Program-made: the position numbers and the translations under genes
Notes under the pieces: generated by a model
Databases searched by the model: none
What the model saw: the letters and a program-made list of their open reading frames with translations, nothing else
What the model was told of the DNA's origin: nothing
Shown here: piece after piece, positions 1 through 7,741 of the stretch
Layout: each line of letters begins with the position of its first letter
Position numbering within the stretch: the first letter of the stretch is position 1
NCBI GenBank assembly: GCA_937949995.1
Contig: CALFEO010000012.1
Location: 1 to 20,138, forward strand
Source of the DNA: an uncultured bacterium
GTDB lineage: Bacteria; Patescibacteriota; Patescibacteriia; 2-12-FULL-60-25
Direction of reading: 5' to 3'
DNA length: 20,138 bases

Positions 1-12
1 CGGATCTCACCT

Positions 13-486
13 GTGAAAGTATACCATTTAGTGGTATGCTTTTATTATACGAACAGCGCATATCCCACATTAAAACGATGGTATATGCGCCGACGTTATC
101 CGCAATATTCATATTTTATGCTTCCAAAACCATACAAAAACGCGATTATCTACGAGGACAAAAAACTTTATGCCTGCTTGGCCAATCAGCCCATTGTTGC
201 AGGTCATACGGTTATAGTCTGGAAAGAAAAGGTGCCCGACCTGCACCTGCTGACCAAGAAAAATTACGAATACCTGATGAAAAAGGTAAATGAAATTCGA
301 AACGCTATGCTAAAAGCGTTAAAGGTTGAAAAGGTTTATCTGGTATATATGGATGAAGCCAAACAAGTTCATTGGCATTTGGTGCCAAGATATGACAAGC
401 CGGGTTTGCAAAATTTATCACAAAAGCCCGGGAAAATTAAAGATTTCTCGCTTGATGATAAAATACGAGAGCATCTAAAAATTTAA
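13..486 (+). CDS. HIT-family (histidine triad) nucleotide hydrolase/transferase
   Basis: Likely a small cytoplasmic nucleotide hydrolase or transferase of the HIT superfamily. The C-terminal signature is QVHWHLVPR at residues 118-126 (GTG-13 numbering). It keeps the nucleophilic middle His (H120) and the last His (H122), but the first triad His is Gln118. The upstream segment AGHTVIVWKEK (63-73) fits the usual GH-x-hydrophobic strand of HIT folds. The start is uncertain: the frame is open to the window edge, GTG at 13 has no visible ribosome site, and ATG at 85 or 118 would give a length closer to a minimal HIT domain, since family similarity begins near residue 36. A 23-base gap to the next gene suggests co-transcription. 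The substrate cannot be predicted. The family call is fairly secure; the N-terminus is not. Confidence 0.8.
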   Translation: MKVYHLVVCFYYTNSAYPTLKRWYMRRRYPQYSYFMLPKPYKNAIIYEDKKLYACLANQPIVAGHTVIVWKEKVPDLHLLTKKNYEYLMKKVNEIRNAMLKALKVEKVYLVYMDEAKQVHWHLVPRYDKPGLQNLSQKPGKIKDFSLDDKIREHLKI

Positions 487-509
487 ATTTCTTTTGATCG
501 CAACGACTT

Positions 510-845
510 ATGACATCAGCCGTTTATTTAAAAATCACTTTTATTATTTTAGTTTTTTTGGCAGCGCTTTTTGAGGCGGCCGGGGATATTATTTTGAAAA
601 AATGGGCTTTGGACAATAAACAAATCTTTTTTTTCTTGGGTTTGACGGTATATTTTGCGGCGACTGTGATTTGGGCTTTTTCGCTCAAATACGAATTTTT
701 ATCCAAAGCCATTTCCGTTGTGACTGTGCTGAATTTGATTATTGTTGTTCTGGCGGGTGTCATTTTTTTTAAAGAAGATTTGTCTTTAATCAATAAAATG
801 GGAATTATTTTGGGTATAGCCAGCGTGATATTGATCCAGAGTTAA
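510..845 (+). CDS. Small four-helix membrane transporter, SMR/EamA (DMT) type
   Basis: A 111-residue, very hydrophobic protein with four predicted membrane helices at about 7-27, 38-58, 66-86 and 92-110. This is the size and topology of small multidrug resistance (SMR) proteins and half-size EamA transporters. A membrane-embedded acidic residue, Glu22 in the segment LFEAAGDIILKKWA, sits where EmrE has its proton/substrate-coupling Glu14, which supports proton-coupled export as an obligate dimer. The loop motif FFKEDLS before the last helix matches the DMT superfamily pattern. The substrate is unknown: drugs, guanidinium compounds and lipid-linked sugars are all possible in this family. It follows the HIT gene by 23 bases with no promoter visible between them. 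No Shine-Dalgarno precedes the ATG. Confidence 0.75.
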   Translation: MTSAVYLKITFIILVFLAALFEAAGDIILKKWALDNKQIFFFLGLTVYFAATVIWAFSLKYEFLSKAISVVTVLNLIIVVLAGVIFFKEDLSLINKMGIILGIASVILIQS

Positions 846-915
846 GGATCGGGACGATAAAAGACGGCCAAGAATATGATTTTTTAACATAAAACCATTA
901 TAATTTAGCTGTATT

Positions 916-928
916 TTGTGTTATAATT
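916..928 (+). promoter_or_regulatory. Extended -10 promoter, probably leaderless, for the P-type ATPase
   Basis: TTGTGTTATAATT contains a perfect TATAAT (922-927) with the extended -10 TG one base upstream (919-920). No good -35 lies 16-18 bases upstream, as expected for extended -10 promoters. Six bases separate the -10 from the ATG at 934, so transcription should start on or next to the A of the start codon. The core closely matches the promoters at 10231-10244 and 19300-19313. Confidence 0.65.
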
Positions 929-933
929 GGCTA

Positions 934-3573
934 ATGCCAAAAGGAGGATTAACAACCAAAGAAGCGAATGCCCGATTAAAAAAATACGGGCGGAATGAAA
1001 TACAAGATGTAAATAAAATTACACCGTTTAGGATTTTATTGCGTCAGGTTAAAAGTAATTTTTTGATATATCTGCTGACCGTGGCGGTGATTATTTCTTT
1101 TTTTGTCGGTAAATCCATAACCGCATATGCCATTTTGGCGGTTATTTTTATGGTTGTGATTGTTGGCTTTATACAAGAATACAAGGCAGAACAAGCAATT
1201 AACTCGCTCAAAGACATGCTGGTGCCAACGGCAATAGCATTAAGAGACGGCAAAGAAAAAGAAATCCAAGCTTGGCAGATAGTGCCGGGTGATATTTTGA
1301 TTTTGCGTAATGGCGAAAAAATACCGGCTGATTGCGTATTATTGGATGAACAAGAACTTAAGGTTAATGAAGCGGTACTGACAGGAGAATCCAGCGAGGT
1401 GGTCAAAAAAGTCCGATCCGGAAAAAAATATGCCGATAGAAACATGATCTTCATGGGAACTTTTATAGTAAACGGCAGATGTACGGCCAAGGTGATGCAT
1501 ACGGGTATGAATACGAAATTCGGAGAAATTGCGGGATTGATTTCGAGCGCGGAAAAGGATATGCCGTTGCAAATTAAAGTTAACCGTATTGTTAAATACA
1601 TGGTTGTGCTGGCTGTAACGATATCCGTGCTTACGGGTTTGATCATGTTTTGGCGCAGTCCGGTGATTAATGAAGAAGTAATTGTGACGACACTCATTTT
1701 GGTTATCGCTTTATCGGTATCGGCTTTTCCCGAAGGCTTTCCGGTTGTTCTGATTACAACCTTGGCCGCGGGAGCGCGAAAAATGGCGTTAAAAAACGCG
1801 ATCGTAAACAGAATGTCCATTATCGAGACTTTGGGAGAAACAACCGTTATCTGCTCGGATAAAACAGGTACAATTACCAAAGGAGAGATGACGGTTAAAA
1901 AAATATTCGGAGGCGGTAAGTTGTACTCTGTCAGTGGAATAGGTTATCAGGGTAAAGGAGAAATCGTACTTAACGGAAAAGCTTTGAACCCGAAAGATGA
2001 TGAAGATCTTTCAATACTCATCAACAATGCCTTATTGTGCAATGACGCAATTATCGAGCGTGCCGGAGCTGATAATGATTATAAAATTCTGGGATCTTCA
2101 ACCGAAGCGGCTTTGCTGATATTGGGTGCCAAGGCGGGAATTTTTAAAGAAGATTTGCAGTGTACCAGAGAGCGAGAAGTGCCGTTTAACTCGGAACGTA
2201 AAATGATGTCGGTTTTATGCAAGTCTCAGCGCAATCATACGGTTTACGCCAAAGGAGCGCCTGAATTTTTGCTGAAAAAATGCAAATTCGCAAGAATAAA
2301 CGGAGAAATAGTTAAGATGACGGATAAGGTAAAGCAAGAGATATCGGAAGCGAACAAAAAAATGACCACCGACGCACTAAGGACAATCGCATTGGCGTAT
2401 AAACCGACTACAGACTTGAAAAAGAATGGAATTGAAGAAGATTTGATCTTCGCGGGTTTGGCGGGAGTGGAAGATCCGGCAAGAGAAGAAGTTAAAGCCA
2501 CGTTAAAACAATGCGCGACGGCGGGAATCAAGGTTAAGATGATTACCGGTGATAATAAAGAGACGGCACGGGCCATTGCAAAAAAAATCGGACTGCACGG
2601 AAAATTGATTGACGGCGAGGAGCTGGACACGATTACGGATGATGAATTGGCCAAAACAATAGGCTCGATAGCGATTTTCGCCAGAGTCAAGCCCGAGCAC
2701 AAATTGCGGATTGTTAATGTTTTAAAAGCGAATGGCGAAACAGTGACAATGACGGGTGACGGAGTTAATGATGCTCCGGCGTTAAAAGAAGCGCATATAG
2801 GAATAGCCATGGGTAAAAACGGCACCGATGTTTCCCGTTCGGTTGCGGATCTGACTTTGAAAGATGATAATTTTGCCACCATTGTTTATGCGGTTGGAGA
2901 GGGCAGAGCCATTTTTAAAAACATACGCAAGTTCGCGACTTATCAACTGACTTGCAACTTTGCTGAACTGGCAATTTTATTTATCGGTGTATTACTGGGT
3001 CCGTTTTTGGGCTGGCACATTCCCCTGCTCGTAGCCTTGCAGATATTGTTTATGAATTTGGTTACAGACAACCTGCCGGCCATTACTTTGGGGCTCAACC
3101 CTTCTTCCGCGGATACAATGTTGGATCCGCCCCGCAAAAGCTCGCAAATACTTAATAAGAGCATGATAATTTTATTGGCTTTTACCGGGGGCGTACTAAC
3201 TATAATGGTTTTAGCCGCTTACTTTATCTCGTTTAACGTGATGAATAACACAACCGAATACGCCCGCACAGTCGCTTTATTTACCTTGATAGGATTGGAA
3301 ATAGCGGCGGCTTACAATTACAGATCTTTCAGAAAAGGGATTCTAACTCGCAATCCATTCGTTAATCCCTATTTGTTTTTAGCATCGCTGATTTCATTGA
3401 TCGCAACATTCGCAATAATCTACACGCCGCTTAACAAGATTTTTGAAACAACTCCAATCGGATTGGAAGGATTTTTGATAGCTCTTGGATCCATGCTGAC
3501 TTTCGCTTTGTTGTTCGATGTACTAAAATATGTAAATAACAAAAAAAACTTTTTATATTTGGAACATATATAG
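934..3573 (+). CDS. P-type ATPase, type II (Ca2+-transporting type)
   Basis: A primary cation pump that would export Ca2+ (or a related cation) at the expense of ATP. With ATG 934 the protein has 879 residues, normal for this class. Visible landmarks: an N-terminal cation-ATPase domain (GLTTKEANARLKKYG), the actuator loop TGES at 150-153, the phosphorylated Asp309 in DKTGT, TGDNKETA around 538-545, and the hinge GDGVNDAP at 608-615. Ion-site residues of SERCA are retained: Glu267 in the TM4 PEG motif, Asn675 and Glu678 in TM5, and Asn708, Thr711 and Asp712 in TM6. This argues for Ca2+ over K+ or heavy metals. An in-frame TTG at 916 overlaps the promoter and is rejected as a start. AAGGAGG at 941-947 lies inside the gene and has no start codon at the right spacing. 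The mgtE gene follows 42 bases later. Confidence 0.93.
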   Translation: MPKGGLTTKEANARLKKYGRNEIQDVNKITPFRILLRQVKSNFLIYLLTVAVIISFFVGKSITAYAILAVIFMVVIVGFIQEYKAEQAINSLKDMLVPTAIALRDGKEKEIQAWQIVPGDILILRNGEKIPADCVLLDEQELKVNEAVLTGESSEVVKKVRSGKKYADRNMIFMGTFIVNGRCTAKVMHTGMNTKFGEIAGLISSAEKDMPLQIKVNRIVKYMVVLAVTISVLTGLIMFWRSPVINEEVIVTTLILVIALSVSAFPEGFPVVLITTLAAGARKMALKNAIVNRMSIIETLGETTVICSDKTGTITKGEMTVKKIFGGGKLYSVSGIGYQGKGEIVLNGKALNPKDDEDLSILINNALLCNDAIIERAGADNDYKILGSSTEAALLILGAKAGIFKEDLQCTREREVPFNSERKMMSVLCKSQRNHTVYAKGAPEFLLKKCKFARINGEIVKMTDKVKQEISEANKKMTTDALRTIALAYKPTTDLKKNGIEEDLIFAGLAGVEDPAREEVKATLKQCATAGIKVKMITGDNKETARAIAKKIGLHGKLIDGEELDTITDDELAKTIGSIAIFARVKPEHKLRIVNVLKANGETVTMTGDGVNDAPALKEAHIGIAMGKNGTDVSRSVADLTLKDDNFATIVYAVGEGRAIFKNIRKFATYQLTCNFAELAILFIGVLLGPFLGWHIPLLVALQILFMNLVTDNLPAITLGLNPSSADTMLDPPRKSSQILNKSMIILLAFTGGVLTIMVLAAYFISFNVMNNTTEYARTVALFTLIGLEIAAAYNYRSFRKGILTRNPFVNPYLFLASLISLIATFAIIYTPLNKIFETTPIGLEGFLIALGSMLTFALLFDVLKYVNNKKNFLYLEHI

Positions 3574-3603
3574 CTACCGGCTTCCAGCTACCGGCTTCCA
3601 GCC
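3572..3603. repeat. Heptamer array (AGCTACC/GGCTTCC), 14-bp double unit twice
   Basis: Two exact copies of a 14-bp unit (AGCTACC then GGCTTCC), followed by the start of a third. The array begins inside the ATPase stop codon and fills most of the spacer before mgtE. The same heptamer family recurs at 4868-4930 and 9370-9404. Confidence 0.85.
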
Positions 3604-3615
3604 GTTTACGGTTGT

Positions 3616-4869
3616 ATGAATCATGATCATTTGAGACCAACTTTACAAAAAATAACATTCAACAAACAGAATCGACTGCAATTGTTTTTGGATTTGGATC
3701 CGGCTGACAGGCCGTACGTAATGTCAAAATTATCCAAACACGCACAGCGCGATTTGGCGGTAAAATTACCTGAAAAAACTTTAATCGGGATCTTGGAAGA
3801 GATCGATCCGGATAAAACCACGGATATTGTTCAACTATTAGCTAAAAATAAGCAGACGCGTATTATCAATAAAATCAATAAAAGTTTGCGAGGTAAAATT
3901 TTACTGCTAAACAGGTTCGACCCTAAAACAGCGGCCGGTATCATGAATTTAGATTATATCTTGGTTGATCAGGATGATAATATCGGGCAAATAATCAAAC
4001 AATGCAAAGAACATGAAAAAAATACAGGCAAACATCCGGTAATCGTTGCAAGGGATTCGGAGAGAATTTACGGCTATTTGCCGGGTTATGCGCTGGGCTA
4101 TGCAAAGCCCAAAGATACGGCCAAGCCGTATTTGCGTAAAATAATTACCATCAGGCACGATGCTTCATATAATGAAGTGGCCGATGTTTTCCGATTGCAT
4201 CCGCACAATAAAATCGCGGTTTTGGGAGACGGAGGCGGTGTTATCGGTATCATCTATTCGGATGATGTGTTAAATGCGCTGAATGAAGAAAAAATAATTT
4301 CTTTGTACAGATTCGCCGGAGTCAAAAATGAAGAACATGTTGCCGACAGTGTTATCCGCAAAATTCAATCACGTTACCGCTGGCTTATTGTAAATATCGG
4401 AATGTCTTTTGTTATAGCTTTAACTGTCAGTTTATTTGAAGATGTGATTGCCAAATATGTTCTGCTGGCCGTATATATGCCGATTGTCGCGGGCATGGGT
4501 GGAAACGTTGGAACGCAAACGCTGGCTGTTTTGGTGCGCGGAATAGCCTTAAAACAAATCGATTTGGAACATGCCAAGCCGGCAATACGCCGCGAAGTAT
4601 TGGCCGGCATCGGCAACGGAACGATTATCGGAGCTTTGGTGGCGGCGATTGTTCTTATTGTTAACGGAAATTTGCCCATAGCCGCAATCTTGGGATTATC
4701 CATGGTGGCGATTTTTTGCTTCGCAACTTTTTTTGGAGCCGTTACTCCCCTTATCTTGCATAAATTCGGCAAAGACCCGGCAACTTCGGCAATGGTTTTT
4801 ATAACAACGGCTACAGATGTACTGGGATTTTTTGTTTTCTTGGGATTGGCGACGATAATACTGACGTAG
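3616..4869 (+). CDS. mgtE: MgtE-type Mg2+ channel/transporter
   Basis: Mg2+-gated Mg2+ uptake channel of the inner membrane; members act as homodimers. The 417 residues (family usually about 450) show the full architecture: a helical MgtE N domain (about 1-110), a paired CBS region (about 115-245), a connecting plug helix, then five membrane helices (about 255-417). The channel signature PIVAGMGGNVGTQ is at 289-301. The last helix carries DPA (387-389) and Asp401 in ITTATDVLGFF, the position that binds Mg2+ in the Thermus MgtE pore. The ATG at 3616 has no Shine-Dalgarno. The gene sits 42 bases behind the P-type ATPase and is probably co-transcribed with it, making a divalent-cation homeostasis pair. 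CorA-type transport is excluded because no GMN motif is present. Confidence 0.93.
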   Translation: MNHDHLRPTLQKITFNKQNRLQLFLDLDPADRPYVMSKLSKHAQRDLAVKLPEKTLIGILEEIDPDKTTDIVQLLAKNKQTRIINKINKSLRGKILLLNRFDPKTAAGIMNLDYILVDQDDNIGQIIKQCKEHEKNTGKHPVIVARDSERIYGYLPGYALGYAKPKDTAKPYLRKIITIRHDASYNEVADVFRLHPHNKIAVLGDGGGVIGIIYSDDVLNALNEEKIISLYRFAGVKNEEHVADSVIRKIQSRYRWLIVNIGMSFVIALTVSLFEDVIAKYVLLAVYMPIVAGMGGNVGTQTLAVLVRGIALKQIDLEHAKPAIRREVLAGIGNGTIIGALVAAIVLIVNGNLPIAAILGLSMVAIFCFATFFGAVTPLILHKFGKDPATSAMVFITTATDVLGFFVFLGLATIILT

Positions 4870-4930
4870 CTAACAGCTAACAGCTACCAGCTACCAGCTA
4901 CCAGCTACTAGCTTCCAGCCACTAGCCAAT
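4868..4930. repeat. Nine in-register heptamers (AGCTAAC/AGCTACC/AGCCACT family)
   Basis: Nine consecutive 7-bp units, all starting AGC, without a single indel. The first overlaps the mgtE stop codon. Units drift gradually from AGCTAAC through AGCTACC to AGCCAAT, as expected for an old slippage-made array that is decaying. Confidence 0.9.
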
Positions 4931-4941
4931 AAACAAGTTCA

Positions 4942-4970
4942 TCCCACTACGCCTAAACGGCTTCGCGGGA
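4942..4970. repeat. Dispersed hairpin element, copy 1
   Basis: TCCCACTACGCC, loop TAAA, then CGGCTTCGCGGGA: an imperfect stem closed by TCCC/GGGA with a CGC-TAAA-GCTTCG core. Similar hairpins occur at 10483-10506 and 15091-15120. No U-tract follows, so a simple terminator is not supported. Confidence 0.5.
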
Positions 4971-5000
4971 CAGGTCAAGTAAAAGTAAAAAGTTCGTCAG

Positions 5001-5085
5001 GAGTTCATCAAGTTGAAAGTCTAAAGTTCATAAAGAGAAGCTTAAGTAACTCTTGATAAACTTTAGACTTGATGAACTTGTTACT
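5001..5085. repeat. Long hairpin built of inverted heptamers, copy A
   Basis: Left arm 5002-5010 plus 5018-5037 pairs with right arm 5050-5078. The inner 20 bp match at 18 positions, and the loop is 12 bases. The left arm has one extra bulge (AGTTGA). The element lies between convergent mgtE and pilX-like genes, starting about 11 bases past the latter's stop codon. Its right half, 5049-5085, matches the element at 8693-8777 with one difference in 37 bp. The arms read in a 7-bp register (AAGTNNA on the left, TNNACTT on the right). It may act as a bidirectional transcript end, but no T-run is present. Confidence 0.75.
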
Positions 5086-5088
5086 TAA

Positions 5089-5931
5089 CTACAAACACGT
5101 TCCGGCGAGGCCGACTTTTTTGCAGAGTTGTTCTTGAGAAAAGACGATGTAGCTGAAAATGCCGGATAAGATGTCTTGACGAGGCATGGAGACCGAGAGT
5201 TTTTGAGTTGTGCCTTCATAAGTGCCCTCGGAGCCTAAGACTATGTCTCCCGGGTAATCGAGGAGGTTGTCGGCGGAATCATACATTGTGATTTGCACAT
5301 CTTTGACCGAGCAATTAAACGGGCGCAAGCGCAAACGATAAGATTGAGCCGGATTTAATGGCGAAATTTCCATGGGCGAAACCGGATCAAAAGGCCAGAT
5401 GGTATAGTTGGAATCAGCCGGCCAAGTGATACCGCCGGCAGTGAACTCCCAAGCCGCATAAGCGGCCTCGAATTCGGGTATTGCGGCACCGCAATCATCG
5501 CCCGGCTGCCAAGCTATGGATACTTTGGCGGCATTGGAAACCGAAGAGATATCATCGGCATCAAACAGATCCACGAAGGCCAGCTCTTCTTCGGGAAGAT
5601 AAGTGATGGTTTTGACACCGGTAGCCTCGTAACCGGTTGTGGACTCCCAACTGTTGCCATTGGGATAGGTATTGGCCGCGGATGACATTTCGGTCAGCGT
5701 GCGATTATCTTTGCGAATGCCGAACAACTGCAGTTCGATGCCCGAATTGGCCATGTAATATGCGGCCACGGATTTATCGATATTGCGAGACTGCTCCAAG
5801 CCTTGCAAGACCACCGTTCCCACTCCTATGCCAACCATAAGAATTGTGGCCGTTAAAATCAAAGCCAAAGCCACGATATTGCCCGGAGCCGACGGTCTTC
5901 TTTTGCGATATGATGTGTGATTAACGGACAT
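5089..5931 (-). CDS. PilX-type minor pilin / pilus assembly protein
   Basis: A 280-residue protein with one N-terminal membrane helix (about 18-40) after the basic segment YRKRRPSAPG. The stretch GLEQSRNIDKSVAAYYMAN, then SGIEL, is the helical hallmark of PilX/GspK-like minor pilins. The Glu5 of ordinary prepilins is absent, as is common for PilX. C-terminal region: beta-rich, with Cys residues including CKKVGLAGTC at the very end, probably disulfide-bonded outside the cell. I chose ATG 5931 because longer in-frame starts (ATG 5994) add 21 residues with no family support; the chosen start overlaps the preceding pilW-like gene by 11 bases. It is the last gene of the pilD-to-pilX operon. Likely role: pilus initiation or tip complex. 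Confidence 0.7.
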   Translation of the reverse strand: MSVNHTSYRKRRPSAPGNIVALALILTATILMVGIGVGTVVLQGLEQSRNIDKSVAAYYMANSGIELQLFGIRKDNRTLTEMSSAANTYPNGNSWESTTGYEATGVKTITYLPEEELAFVDLFDADDISSVSNAAKVSIAWQPGDDCGAAIPEFEAAYAAWEFTAGGITWPADSNYTIWPFDPVSPMEISPLNPAQSYRLRLRPFNCSVKDVQITMYDSADNLLDYPGDIVLGSEGTYEGTTQKLSVSMPRQDILSGIFSYIVFSQEQLCKKVGLAGTCL

Positions 5932-6517
5932 AGACTCTGGATGAAATGCCGGTTTGCACGGTTTGCGTGTAACTTTCCCGAGGATTACGAGCATTGTAAG
6001 TTAAGGTGAGCCGTAAGGCTGCAAAAGGCTGACGATTGTTTGAATAATTAAAACCGGACAACTCGAAAGGAGATTCCGTAGGTTGAACATAGACTTGGAA
6101 TTCATCAACATTCACACCTTTGGATGTGAGAGGAGCCCAGGTTGCGCCGCTGTCGGTTGTGACAAGCAGGCAAGAAACGGACGCAATATCGGCACATAAT
6201 ACATCCCCCGGAGCTGATTTTTTGATGGTGATCCCCTGCCCGCCCTGTTTAACCAAGCGCAATTCGGAATCCAAGGGTAATACCGGAGTGGAATAATCGA
6301 TTTCCGAAGCGCGCATGGCACGGGCGAAATATTCCATAACAAAACGCGCATCCTGCTGAACGGCGGCAGCGTTGGAAGTTTTGTTGGAAAGGCGCATAAA
6401 TTGAATATATGTTTGACCGAGAATCAATAAAGCCATACTGAACAAAAGCATAACAACCAAAAGTTCGGTTAATGAATAGCCCGGAAGATTCCGTGTTTTG
6501 TGTTTACCTCCAATCAT
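5921..6517 (-). CDS. PilW/GspJ-like pseudopilin
   Basis: A type IV prepilin-like protein, 198 residues. Prepilin leader MIGGKHKTRNLPG is followed by the cleavage junction G13|Y14 and the conserved Glu18 (+5), then a hydrophobic helix to about residue 38 and the helix MRLSNKTSNAAAVQQDARF typical of PilW/GspJ. Two close cysteines (VLCADIASVSC) suggest a disulfide. The start overlaps the end of the upstream pilV-like gene by 14 bases and the gene overlaps the downstream pilX-like gene, so translation is probably coupled. A GGAGG run lies just inside the gene (6507-6511), not upstream of any start. Confidence 0.8.
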   Translation of the reverse strand: MIGGKHKTRNLPGYSLTELLVVMLLFSMALLILGQTYIQFMRLSNKTSNAAAVQQDARFVMEYFARAMRASEIDYSTPVLPLDSELRLVKQGGQGITIKKSAPGDVLCADIASVSCLLVTTDSGATWAPLTSKGVNVDEFQVYVQPTESPFELSGFNYSNNRQPFAALRLTLTYNARNPRESYTQTVQTGISSRVYVR

Positions 6518-7100
6518 AAAGATCCGAATAAATGGTTAATGATGATTGCACGCCTTTTCGGTTCCAAGTTAAATCAGCTTTGACGCGGACGCCGATTTTT
6601 TCGTTGATTACCGCATCGGTGCAAGAGCAGGCGGCGGGAACTTGCGTGATTGAACGATCGGAAGGATCGGCGCAGATTGGCGCGAAAGTGATTAAACGGG
6701 AATAGGCGGTGCTTGTACCGGATTGATTGGTTAACATACCCAAAGAATCGGGATGATTGCTTGCGCTGACAACTCCGCCGGCAATATCATCGACGCTAAA
6801 ATCAAAGTTGGGAAAACCGGTGCCATTCCAATCGGGTACGGCCGTGCAATCGGCGCCGGTATCGGTTCCCAAACCAACATCAAAATCCACTCCGGCCAAC
6901 CAATTGGAATCGCGAACATTTTGCGCTATCTCCAAACCTTCACGTGCCAAATTCATGGCAATGATATTGTGCTGATCTTGTTCTTGCAAAGCCACATTGG
7001 AAAAAATCAAAGTAACCACTCCGTAAAGACCGATAGAGATGATGAAAAACACCACCAGCATTTCCATTATCGTTTGGCCCGGTTTGTATGTCAGCTTCAT
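6504..7100 (-). CDS. PilV/GspI-like pseudopilin
   Basis: A 198-residue prepilin with a short basic leader (MKLTYKPG), cleavage at G8|Q9, Glu13 at +5 and a hydrophobic helix to about residue 34. The following ALQEQDQHNIIAMNLAREG plus LEIAQNVR segment is characteristic of PilV/GspI minor pilins, in which the amphipathic helix ends in an A-x-EGLE-type turn. The globular part contains several Cys (ADC, PIC, ACSC). The ATG overlaps the TGA of the preceding gene as ATGA (7097-7100), strong evidence for translational coupling. The product should be processed by the prepilin peptidase two genes upstream and join the minor-pilin complex with the neighbouring GspH-, GspJ- and PilX-like proteins. Confidence 0.8.
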   Translation of the reverse strand: MKLTYKPGQTIMEMLVVFFIISIGLYGVVTLIFSNVALQEQDQHNIIAMNLAREGLEIAQNVRDSNWLAGVDFDVGLGTDTGADCTAVPDWNGTGFPNFDFSVDDIAGGVVSASNHPDSLGMLTNQSGTSTAYSRLITFAPICADPSDRSITQVPAACSCTDAVINEKIGVRVKADLTWNRKGVQSSLTIYSDLYDWR

Positions 7101-7741
7101 AAAATTGATATGCGGCCGGTTATGCGGTTAATCTCGATTTCGGCTGTACTGCCGGTTAGAGTATGCAGAAGCCGAATGCGGATTAAGCTTGGTTCGGCCG
7201 CGGGCGGAACTCCGGGGTGAAACATGCGCACAGTACCGCTTTGCCTCATGAATGAAATATCAACCGAGGCCACGGGGGCTCCGTCGGCGGTTATTTGATC
7301 CACTATGACATAATCTGTTTCCAAGGGTAAAATACTTTGTTGCAAGTAAATCTCGCCGGCATCAGAATAACGATAATCAACACCTGAAGAAGGATTGATA
7401 TCAGCAAACATGGTGTATTGATATGAACTTGCAGTGAACACCACGCCATAAGCCGAAGGAATGGATTCGGCGCAGGGATTGGCTCCGCAGACAGCTGTGG
7501 AAAATTCGCAAACAGCCAAATCAGCGGTTGGTGTTGTACAAGTTTTGAGATTTTTTGCGGATAATGCCCGCGACTGCATGCCTCGCAGGTCAGCACTGAC
7601 CCGGCGGGAGGCGGTGCGCAGTTCCTCGGTGCGGCGCGAATTGCGTAATTCAAAAACCGTGATTGTGGCAAGCAAAACTATGATTGATAAACTGATCAAA
7701 AGCTCAAGGATAGTAAATCCTTTGGTTTTATGAGACTGCAT
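7097..7741 (-). CDS. FimT/GspH-like pseudopilin
   Basis: A prepilin of 214 residues from the ATG at 7741 (an earlier ATG at 7762 would add seven residues). Leader MQSHKTKG, cleavage G8|F9, Glu13, then a hydrophobic helix and the basic helix RNSRRTEELRTASRRVSADL, which matches the GspH/FimT pattern (SRR-x-ADL-x-x-x-QSRAL). A Cys-rich insert follows (TC, VC, VC, PC within about 25 residues), suggesting two extracellular disulfides. Overlaps the end of the prepilin peptidase gene by 14 bases and ends in an ATGA overlap with the next gene. No Shine-Dalgarno is visible. Function inferred: minor pilin of the pilus initiation complex; in other systems FimT-like proteins can bind DNA during uptake, but nothing here shows that. 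Confidence 0.8.
   Translation of the reverse strand: MQSHKTKGFTILELLISLSIIVLLATITVFELRNSRRTEELRTASRRVSADLRGMQSRALSAKNLKTCTTPTADLAVCEFSTAVCGANPCAESIPSAYGVVFTASSYQYTMFADINPSSGVDYRYSDAGEIYLQQSILPLETDYVIVDQITADGAPVASVDISFMRQSGTVRMFHPGVPPAAEPSLIRIRLLHTLTGSTAEIEINRITGRISIL

Noticed and set aside
899..904. A second TATAAT upstream of the ATPase as its main promoter
   Set aside because: It lacks the extended TG and a -35 box, whereas the TATAAT at 922-927 matches the core shared with two other promoters.
941..947. AAGGAGG as a ribosome binding site
   Set aside because: No ATG, GTG or TTG follows at a suitable distance, and the conserved N-terminus of the ATPase begins upstream of it at 934.
1044..1880. 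A 278-codon open frame on the minus strand
   Set aside because: It is antisense to the well-conserved P-type ATPase core and has no family features, promoter or sensible hydrophobicity pattern.
4942..4970. A rho-independent terminator for mgtE
   Set aside because: The stem has several mismatches and no T-run follows on the plus strand.
6504..7741. Overlapping pseudopilin genes as frameshifted fragments of one gene
   Set aside because: Each has its own complete prepilin leader, cleavage site, Glu5 and full-length globular part, and the overlaps are 4-14 bases.
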